Origin: Elgaria multicarinata webbii
Lineage: Eukaryota; Chordata; Lepidosauria; Squamata; Anguidae
Length of the DNA stretch: 64,000 bases
Direction of reading: 5' to 3'
Assembly (NCBI RefSeq): GCF_023053635.1
Contig: NC_086173.1
Span: forward strand, 144,989,197 to 145,053,196
A program made the position numbers and the translations under genes. The notes under the pieces were generated by a model. That model was not told the origin of the DNA. It saw nothing but the letters and a program-made list of their open reading frames with translations, and did not search any database. Position 1 is the stretch's first letter. Each line of letters begins with the position of its first letter. Shown in pieces: positions 55,766 through 64,000 of the stretch.

Positions 55766-56665
55766 CCCTGAAAGCCAGAGATTCAGGGGTGTGTTAGGGC
55801 AGCCTTCTAAATAAGTCCACAAAAGTTACTAGCCTGCAATCTCAAATCATTGCTAGGGCACCTTTCACTTTACTAGCTTGCTAAGAAGCTGTGTTTCCAA
55901 ACTAGTTGTAGTAGACGAGGAGGAGGAGGAGGAGGAGCCTCCACCCTCTGCAGCCAGCATGGAAACGCAGGCTGCTAGCCTCTTAGCAGGCTAGTAAAAG
56001 AGATGGCCTTCTGCTAGGGGAACTGAGTGATCCATCCCTCCACCACCAGCCCACTACATTTCTGTACTGGACACAGAGGAAGGGGCTTCCTTTCTTTCAC
56101 GGCCAGCACAAAACCCAAGTAGACTGGCAGAGGAGGGGCAGAGAAATCCGTCCCAATTCCACCAGCCTGCTCAAACGCCCTCATGGAATTCTTGATCGCC
56201 TATGGCGACCAGGTGAGTTGTTAAATACAAGGCTGTGTTAGGGGCCCAATAAGGCCCACAGTTGATGCGAGTGACAGGCTCAGTAGGACTACTCAGGACG
56301 TTGCACGAACTGACTTTGAACCCTAGCAATCCTCTACGATGTGCCCAAGTTCCTCAGTCGCAGCCAAGTCCGCTTGGAAAGGGTATGCTGAAAATAGAAA
56401 CTGTAAAGGGGAAAATAAGTACAAAAACACTGGTCTAAAAAATCCCCATCCCTGCAGGGACGGGGAACGGGGGACGACCACGACAACAAAACACCTGTGA
56501 AAGAGTTGGGTTGAACAGCAAAATACACTCGAGGTTCCCCTGCAGTACCATGAGACCAAAAGGAAAAAAAGGAAAGAAAATTGCACAGGCAGAGGGGAAG
56601 CAGGGTGGGGGAAGGTTGGGGGAGAAGGAAATTGGATACAGATTTGATGGTTGCTAGGCAATTAC

Positions 56666-56726
56666 CCTTTCTTCGCAGTTCCTCTTTAATTGCTTGCAGA
56701 TGAGGAGCCAGATCCGCCAGGTTGCT
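56666..56726 (-). CDS. Possible small exon on the antisense strand
   Basis: A 61-base stretch between ccgcgttcccag|agcaac and gaagaaagg|gtaatt encodes SNLADLAPHLQAIKEELRRK, a helical charged peptide with no stop, phase 0 to 1. Splice sites are good but no partner exons or domain were found. Chance is quite possible. Confidence 0.2.
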
Positions 56727-56984
56727 CTGGGAACGCGGAGGGCACGATCTATCAGGCACCTCTGCTGAGTAGCCTCCATTGATTTCAGAGGCGCACCTAT
56801 AATAGACACGCACACGCACACACATCCGTATTGTACCGGGGCTCCTGAGTCAGCAGACTGAAATAGATTGGGATCCAGCTCTAAACAACAGTAAGGGTAT
56901 TCTCCAGCACAGTCGAACCACTACCAAAACCGTTTATACCTACACGATTGTGTTTATTCCTGGTGTTTTAAAATATCAAGACAC

Positions 56985-57225
56985 TCAAGTTAAAGAAAGC
57001 CAGATTCCAGCTGGACATCAGGAAAAACTTCCTGACGGTTAGAGCAGTATGACAACGGGGCCAGTTACCTAGGGAGGTTGTGGGCTCTCCCACCCTAGAG
57101 ACCTTCAAGAGGCAGCTGGACAACCATCTGTCGGGGATGCTTTAGGGTGGATTCCTGCATTGAGCAGGGGGTTGGACTCGATGGCCTTGTAGGCCCCTTC
57201 CAACTCTGCTATTCTATGATTCTAT
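56985..57225 (+). mobile_element. CR1-type LINE 3' end (second subfamily)
   Basis: ctggacatcaggaaaaactt, gaggttgtgggctctcccac, ccaactctgctattctatga. Confidence 0.88.
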
Positions 57226-58390
57226 AAGAATGCACAGTCACAAGCGTCTATCCTTTCTGTCCTTGGGCTATGAAGGAGGAGCTGAACTATAGATGGCCAG
57301 GTTGTAATAAGTACCCACGCGGCTTGGCATGTGGTGGAGGTGCTTTGATGGTTGGAAGAATTCACGTGATCAAAGAATGAGTAGGAAGATTTCCACTTGG
57401 CAACAAATCATGCAGAGCTTAACAAAGTGAATTCCCCCGAGGGCTTGAAATCCTATCACACATTGACTTGAAAAAGACTTTGTGTCATCGAAATGGAATT
57501 CTGCTGGTACTGCGAAGTGGATATACATGTTTGTAATTGCATATTGGTATTTAGTGTATTGATATGTATGTTTGCCAGTCTGCATTTTGAAACACCTAGA
57601 GTAAATGTACATAATAAAGGGGTTTGGTTGTGGTTGTGCTGAAAGAGATTGGTGACCAGACCAGCAACAAAAGAAAAAGGGGGCTCAGGTGTCTGCTATC
57701 CATGTGGGAATGGCTTTAAAAAACATACCGTGCGGTGGTTTGAACCATTTCGCAGATGGGGAAACTGAGCCAGTGGCAGGGGAGCTTTGCCAAGAACGCA
57801 CTTAGCCTTTGGATCTTTCAAAGGAGCAACAAGTGGGGAGGATTGGCTGAGCACAGGAGGGCAGAAGATCACTTGGAGGGGACGTAGTCATGATGGCAAC
57901 ATGGAGTCATCCAGTTCAGAGGTGGTATCCCAGTAAGGGCCTGTTGCTGTGACTAACAGCATAGGAGGGTATTCATGCCCTGCCCAGGATCTTCCCGGAG
58001 GCCTCTGCTCACCATCCTGTTTCCTAGAGTGGCCAACAAGTTCAGCTTTCCCGCAGCCTGGTGCTCTTCAGATGTGCCAGACCACAACTCCTATGACTCC
58101 CAGCCAGCATGGCAATGCTGGCTGGGAACCATGGGAGTTGTGATCCAACACATCCAGAGGGCACCAGGCTGAGGGGAGGATGAACTAGACGGTCCCCTCT
58201 TCTCAAGCAGCAGGGTTCTTCTTAGGAGATGGCAGGCGGTGGGGTGGAGGAGGGTCAATGGGGCAGAGGGTGGTCTTAATAATGAGCAGTGATGTCAGGT
58301 CTTATCAACCCATGACAGCTTTTTCAATTCCCTTCTCCCAAGTTTCCTTTCCCAGACCTCAGGAGTTACTGGATTCTCTCGTTGTTCCAG

Positions 58391-60627
58391 CAGATGATGG
58401 GATGATGAGTGACAATGAGAATGGTAACAAAGACGAGGAAGGAGAGGACGAGGACGAGGAGGAGGAGGAGGAGGAGGTGCCACAGCAGGCTGGAGGAGGA
58501 GGAAGAGGAGAAGAGGATGGCGGAGGAGATGTCGCAGTGGAGAAGATGGATACTCAGCAGGACCCACCGCCAGAGAAGTCCAGGGAGGCCCTTGAGCCTG
58601 AGCAGAAGGCCAGCGATGAAGCCCCAGACCAGCCAGTCTTAGATGAGCAACCAAAGAAGCCCCTGGGGAAGAAGCAAGGCAAGCCAGTCCCTCACCGTGG
58701 CTTCAAGAAGTACTCCCCACGTGGCCACCATGGGCTGCTTGGCCATGCCGGCCGGTGCCACGATTGCGGCAAGGGCTTTGGTTTTGGCAAGCGCTCGCGG
58801 CTGCACGCCGGCGCCGGCGCGGAGAAGCCCTACAAGTGCGCCGAATGCGGCAAGTGCTTCCGGCTCAACTCCACCCTGGTGACCCACCAGCGGCGCCACA
58901 CCAGCACCAAGCCCTACCGCTGCGCCGAGTGCGGCAAGAGCTTCAGCGTCGGCTCCGCCTTCATCCAGCACCAGCGCACCCATGTGGGCAAGAAGGGCGG
59001 CACCGGCCCGGCCCGGCCCTGCGAGTGCAACGTGTGTGGCAAGACCTTTGGCCTCCCTGCCCATCTCATCAAGCACCAAAAGCAACACCTGGAAGAGAAA
59101 CCCTACAAGTGCGGCGAGTGCGGCAAGGGCTTCAACTGGAACTCTCACTTGGAGCGCCACCGGCGCATCCACACCGGTGAGAAGCCGTACGTCTGCGAGG
59201 ACTGCGGCCGGGCTTTTGCCTGGAGCTCTCACCTGGACCGCCACCGGCGCACGCACTTCGGCAGCATCCCGGCGGCCGGCCCTTGCAAGTGCTGCATGGC
59301 GGAGGCGGCCGGGCCGGCTAGCAAGGCCAGCACCAAGCCCTACCGGTGCGACGACTGCGGCAAAGGGTTCAACAAGAACGCAGCGCTGTCCAAGCACCGG
59401 CGCGCTCATCACGCCGCCGAGAAACCCTACGTTTGCAAAGACTGCGGCAAGGGCTTTGGGCTGAACGGCGCCTTGCTGCAGCACCGGCGCACACGCCATC
59501 CGGATGACGCCGCCAAGCCGCACGCCTGCAAGGACTGCGGCAAGAGCTTTGCCTGGAGCTCCCACCTGGACCGGCACCAGCGCATCCACGCCGGGGAGAA
59601 GCCCTACCACTGCGCCGACTGTGGCAAGGGCTTCTCTCAGAGCTCCCACCTGGAGCGGCACCAGCGCGTGCATAGGAGCGCCGAGCGTCCGCCCTGCCGC
59701 TGCGCCGACTGCGGCTTTGCCGGGACCAGGCGGAAGCGCCGCCGCGGGACCTTGCTGCCCTGTAAATGCAGCGACTGCGGCAAGAGCTTCCTGTGGCGGC
59801 GGCCGGCCTGCCGGGAGTGCGGGAGGGGCGGGGGGGAGGGCGTGCGCCACCAAGGCACCCAGACGGGCGAGAAGCCCTACTCCTGCGTGGACTGCGGCAA
59901 GTGCTTCGCCCAGAGCTCGGCGCTGGCCAAGCACCGGCGCATGCACACCGGTGAGAAGCCCTACAAGTGCGAGGCCTGCGGCAAGAGTTTCAGCGTGCGC
60001 TCCAACCTGCTGAAGCACCAGCGCACCCACCTGGGCGAGAAGCCCTACAAGTGCGGCGACTGCGGCAAGGGCTTCATCCAGAAGTCGGACCTGACCAAGC
60101 ACCAGCGCATGCACACCGGCGAGAAGCCCTACCGCTGCGAGGCCTGCGGCAAGTGCTTCAGCGTCAGCTCCAACCTCATCAAGCACCAGCGCATCCACCT
60201 GGGCGAGAAGCCCTACGCCTGCGGGGAGTGCGGCAAGGCCTTCATCCAGCGCTCGGAGCTCACCATCCACCAGCGCACCCACACCGGCGAGAAGCCGTAC
60301 AAGTGCGCCGTCTGCGGCAAGTGCTTCAGCCGCAGCTCCCACCTCAACCGCCACCAGCGCACTCACGGCAACGACAAGGCCTCGGCCGGCCCTGGGGCAG
60401 CCCCCGCCAAGCCCGCCCCTCCCCTGCCCGCCTCGGCCTTCTCGGCCTCCTTTGCATCGCCTGGCCCCCTCCCTATGCTGCCCTCCTTCCCTTCTTCCTC
60501 CTCGCCCCTCCCCATCCCTTCTTTGGACCTGCCCTGGGCCCTCTCTTTCCCATCCCGGGGGTTCCCACACCCATCCTTCCCTTCCCCTGCCCCATCGAGT
60601 GCCCAGGCCCCTTCGCTGATAAACTAG
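58391..60627 (+). CDS. Gene C terminal exon: C2H2 zinc-finger protein, 15 fingers
   Basis: Nuclear DNA-binding part of a KRAB-type protein. The phase-1 acceptor is gttgttccag|cagatga; an in-frame ATG further up (58258) is not needed. An acidic region follows ([15 protein letters not shown]), then a Pro/Lys-rich linker. The array opens with a decayed module ([18 protein letters not shown]), then fingers 1-9, two decayed modules ([18 protein letters not shown] and [20 protein letters not shown]), then fingers 10-15 with strict TGEKP/LGEKP linkers. The Pro/Ser-rich tail ends ...APSLIN as in gene A. Finger-tip residues repeat in pairs (WSSHLDRH twice). The last three fingers and about 27 residues of tail are nearly identical in DNA to gene A, while the front two-thirds are not. 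No gene symbol can be assigned. Confidence 0.97.
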
Positions 60628-61699
60628 CCCACTTCAATCCCTAACCCCTACCCCAAGGGTGCAGAACCTCAGACTCAGGGGCCACAGCCACCCCTCTGGG
60701 GTCCCCGGGAGACCACCCCATTCCCCAAACACCACCCGCTTTCCTCCAACCATTGATCGTGTGTACAGTCCCCCCCCCCATTCTGAAAAGTTGAAATGCC
60801 TCTCCTAAGGCAGTAAGAGCTTGAAGCTGATGCTGCTGGTGTTTGGGGGCATGTTGGCCCTGCCCCCTTTGCCTTTGGCCCCACCCACCATTGGACTCAA
60901 GGGCTTCTCTGAAATGGAATTTCAGCCTCCGGCTGAAAGAGCTTCTGCATCCCTGTTGTCCTTCCTTCTTACTTATAAACTCTCTCCTTCCATAGAGCCC
61001 ACTTCACAGAGTACAGAGGCCACATGGGTTGCCCTTCCTGCATTCTACTCCAGCTTATTTGGCCATGTAACTCCCTCCCTATTCCTTGCATGCCCTGCTT
61101 GTAGACTTCCTGGAGGCCTCTGCTTGGCTACTATAGGAAACCGGATTCTGGACTAGATGGACCTTTGGTCTGGTCCAACAGGGTCTTCTTATGTTCCTTA
61201 CCATTGTTCCTCCTGGCATCAGGAGTTTGGCTCAGCAGACGTCTTCTGTTATATTCTTTTCACCTCTTACCTCCACAGCCTGCAATTCTTGCTATGCCCC
61301 TGGGACTGCATCCACATTTAGGCTTGGTTCGCATGTCAGAACAACCCACAATAGTTTTCAATTATGGCTTGCCATGAATGAGGCAGTGTGCTGATGCTTG
61401 CTGTCTGGTCATTCCTGCCACAGGTGGGAACAGCAGCTGACCCCGAGTTGCTTAGCATTGCATCCAGACCCAGATCTCTGGCTTGTCTCTCTTCTGACGA
61501 GCCAGAGAAAGAACCCGTGGTTTGTTCTAGGGTTATTTCTCTGGCTTCTCAAGGGAGAAACAAGGCAGAGATCCATGATCGGACACAACACTAAACAACT
61601 CAGGGATGGATTTTTTTTTAAAAAAAGCTATGGGTTGTGGTGGCAGGCAAGCCACGTCTTCTCATTAATTTCAGTGAGTCATCTCTAAGTATGACTGAG

Positions 61700-61840
61700 G
61701 CCATGGCTAGACCAGGCCTATATCCCGGGATCGTCCCGGGATCATCCCTGTGCATGCAAATGACACACACGGGATCCCGGGAGCAGGCAGGGACGACCCC
61801 TCCATTTGCCTGGGAGAATCCTTAGGTCTAGCGAAGGACT
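61700..61840. mobile_element. GC-rich palindromic element (cccgggat type)
   Basis: ggccatggctagaccaggcc at the left and aatccttaggtctagcgaag at the right enclose inverted 'tcccggga' blocks. Probably a MITE. Confidence 0.5.
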
Positions 61841-62080
61841 AAGTCTGGATCCAATCCCTGGTTTCTCGTGTTCTTCCTTGGTTAGAGAAATTCTAGTTCC
61901 TTTGTTGTTTTTTACAACCTCACAGTTGCTGTATATCTTTTCATTTCCCTTCTTTATTCAGCACACTTGTAGTATTCATCCCTGTGAATTGCCTGTTTTT
62001 GTATCTCCTCTTTTGAACTCATTTTTCCCATTCACATGGCAATGCTGAATTAATTTCCTAGGTTTATAACTTCTTTCAAT

Positions 62081-62082
<2 letters not shown>

Positions 62083-62125
<43 letters not shown>
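62083..62125. repeat. (CA)n(GA)n microsatellite
   Basis: Short CA run followed by about 14 GA units. Confidence 0.95.
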
Positions 62126-62127
<2 letters not shown>

Positions 62128-62869
62128 CTCATACCTGACCTTAACCTTGCGTTCCTATGAATCTCTTGTTCTCCAGCAGTCAAGATTCTGCCCATCGTTA
62201 TTGTGAAAGCTCTGCCTGAAACCATGGAGGCAGCATCTACAATATGCTCTCACATTTATGGGGGGAACGGAGCTTCTGTGCCTGGCTTCATACATGACCA
62301 TTCTTCATGAGTTCCACTCTTGTTCCTAGAGCTCTCGCTAGCTCTCTGCCTGCCAACTCTTATTCAAGGCTGAGAGAGAGTTGGTGTGCATGTCAACTGA
62401 ACAAATATGCACCATAAGAAAATATGAAAATAAGAATTTTGAATGCAGAATTAGGGTTTCCTTACTGCAGTTTTTTTTTAAAGTGTGATTAATTTCAACC
62501 ATAGGCCTAATGAACAGTCCTGTATTATACTTTATTTTTGATCTTTCGATCCTTCACTATCAGCCAAGTAGGCAATCTTGCTTTCCTTCCATCTGCCTTC
62601 ATACAGAGCCGTCCCAAGAAATTTTGGTGCCTGAAGCAAATATGCCCCCTCCCTTCACTGGCCCAATTCCATGTTCAGAGTCACCTGAACTGGCAATCAG
62701 GAATTACTTCCAAACTGGCAACTGGACAGCATCCTCCATTGCACCTGAGGGCAGCAAGCTAGCTTAGGGGGTGTAGGGGAGACCATGAGCCACACACAGC
62801 TTTGTCATCCAACCTCTCACCACAACTGCCCACCTCCTCAATCTGTGCCGCCTGAGGCAGCTGCTTCAC

Positions 62870-63060
62870 TCTGCCTAATGGTATTTATGTGTCCTGCCTG
62901 TCCTCCAAGGTGGCATACATGATACTCCTCCTCTCCATTTTATCCTCACAACACCCGAGAGGTAGGTTAGGCTAAGTGTCACCTGGTGAGCTTCATGGCT
63001 ATGTGAGGACTAGAACCTGGCTCTCCCGAGTCCCAGTGCAGCATTCTGTACTATACCACT
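62870..63060 (+). repeat. Dispersed repeat (caaggtggcatacatgat type)
   Basis: tcctctccattttatcctca, gaggtaggttaggctaagtg and a tRNA-like 'gaggactagaacctgg' end. Related copies at 26770-26900, 47065-47240 and 48940-49090. Probably a LINE/SINE 3' end of a common reptile family. Confidence 0.7.
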
Positions 63061-63362
63061 ACAATGCACTCTACATTACACCACTCTACACTGCACCACA
63101 CTGGCTGGCCCTTTGGATTCATTAATGCACCATGTGCCACATCCTGTGCCCTCCCTTCCTCTATCACTTTTGACAGTTTATCCCAGTACCGGTCCTACAT
63201 ACTCCCCTTTCTTCTACTTTTTCTCCAACTCAATGGCCAAACAGATGCCTCTAGGAAGGCCACAAGCAGGACATGAGGGCAACAACCCTCCTTATTGTCA
63301 TCCCCACCATCTCGCTGTCTTCACTCAGCAACCAGTGCTCCGTGCCATATTGTCCCTGAGGA

Positions 63363-63930
63363 ATCATAGAATAGTAGAGTTGGAAGGGGCCTATAAGGCC
63401 ACCGAGTCCAACCCCCTGATCAATGCAATAATCCACCTTAAAGCATCCCTGACAGATGGTTGTCCAGCTGCCTCTTGAATGCCTCTAGTGTGGGAGAGCC
63501 CATGACTTCCCTAGGTCATTGGTTCCATTGTCATGCTGCTCTAACCATCAAGAAGTTTCCCCTGATGTCCAGCCAGATTCTGGATGGAGGTTCCATTTAG
63601 TCACTGTGGCTCATAGCTGCTGACAAACTTTGGCTCTATGTATTTCTCTAATCTGCTTGTAAAGCCGGTTACACCAGGGACCTTCACAACATCGTGCAAC
63701 AGTGAATTCCATAATATAGTTATAAGTTTTGTGCTGTTTTCTCTTTACTGAATTTACTACCTATTAATTTCCAGTGATGCGGGAGAAGAAGAAAAATGTG
63801 TCTCTATCCACAACATGCAGAATTTTATATACCTCTATCATGTGGCCCCACACAGACATCTTTTTCCTAAATGAAAAAAAAATCCCTCAAATGCTTCAGC
63901 GTTGCTCATAGGGGAAATTATTCCAACCTC
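63363..63930 (-). mobile_element. CR1-type LINE 3' part, inverted, two adjacent fragments
   Basis: 63363-63600 is the second subfamily (atagaatagtagagttggaa; agaagtttcccctgatgtcc). 63600-63930 is an older CR1 trace with 'tgaattccataat' and 'tatacctctatcatgtggcc'. Confidence 0.8.
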
Positions 63931-64000
63931 TTGATTGTTTAATATAGCAATCTGTGCAGATTTACTCAGAGGGAAGACCCATTGAGTTCCATGAAACTTA

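Larger units (their letters stand above)
54722..58390. other. Gene C last intron
   Basis: Holds palindromic repeats (54800-54920, 55325-55412, 58040-58172), a SINE (55180-55330), CR1 ends (55600-55765, 56985-57225) and a possible antisense exon (56666-56726). No copy of the gene A 79-codon exon was found here on the plus strand. A Glu-coding (GAG)n stretch at 55915-55940 has an AG before it but no donor. Confidence 0.55.
60628..62868. other. Downstream of gene C, no gene recognised
   Basis: The gene C 3' UTR must begin here, but I see no AATAAA close to the stop. Contains a CR1 scrap (61135-61200), a palindromic GC-rich element (61700-61840) and CA/GA repeats (62083-62125). Confidence 0.45.

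Noticed and set aside
55905-55990. Possible acidic exon of gene C with a (GAG)n Glu run
   Set aside because: An AG precedes it and it is open for about 25 codons, but it reaches a stop and no donor site is placed to rescue it.
1-64000. CRISPR arrays, operons or prokaryotic mobile elements
   Set aside because: Introns, LINE/SINE content and KRAB zinc-finger genes show vertebrate nuclear DNA. The only regular repeats are microsatellites and C2H2 finger codons.

Overview
The window looks like squamate (lizard or snake) nuclear DNA. It is dense in CR1/L2-type LINE 3' ends, L1, a BovB scrap, an Ala-tRNA-derived SINE, many palindromic MITE-like elements and microsatellites. Set into this are GC-rich C2H2 zinc-finger exons. 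There is no bacterial-type gene and no CRISPR array. No organism label was available, so the assignment rests on repeat content and gene type.

Host genes. Three KRAB-like C2H2 zinc-finger genes can be modelled. Gene A (minus) has a short KRAB-like exon at 22654-22739, a 25-codon exon at 19136-19210, a 79-codon exon at 17022-17258 and a 13-finger terminal exon at 11772-13645. Gene B (minus) has a divergent full KRAB-A exon at 40227-40356, an acidic exon at 37689-37814 and a 14-finger terminal exon at 33731-35259. Gene C (plus) has a short KRAB-like exon at 50804-50877, a 25-codon exon at 54647-54721 and a terminal exon at 58391-60627 with 15 fingers and three decayed modules. Every modelled junction has GT/AG sites and phase 1, so the exons join in frame. 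The first ATG-bearing exons were not found. CpG-rich single-copy stretches about 2 kb upstream of A (24780-25110) and C (47940-48660) are promoter candidates. The products should be nuclear, sequence-specific DNA-binding repressors.

A and C are inverted paralogues. Their N-terminal exons differ at many synonymous sites but hardly in protein, which indicates old duplicates under purifying selection. Their last three fingers and the start of the Pro-rich tail are about 97-98% identical in DNA, synonymous sites included. That contrast points to recent gene conversion. The shared 25-codon exon (AEEIAISWPRITAFAESH...) matches no domain I can name and is the best candidate here for an undescribed module.

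Mobile DNA. Positions 1 to about 3970 hold a young 5'-truncated L1 on the minus strand. Its ORF2 is open for about 1,018 codons to the window edge and has one frameshift in the endonuclease part. It lies against the pol region of a broken endogenous retrovirus (about 3970-6236) that keeps RNase H, integrase and envelope fragments and one LTR. The rest is a mosaic of nested LINE, SINE and MITE copies. Several nestings can be read directly: CR1 in L2-like, CR1 in MITE, LINE plus MITE in SINE, and MITE in SINE.
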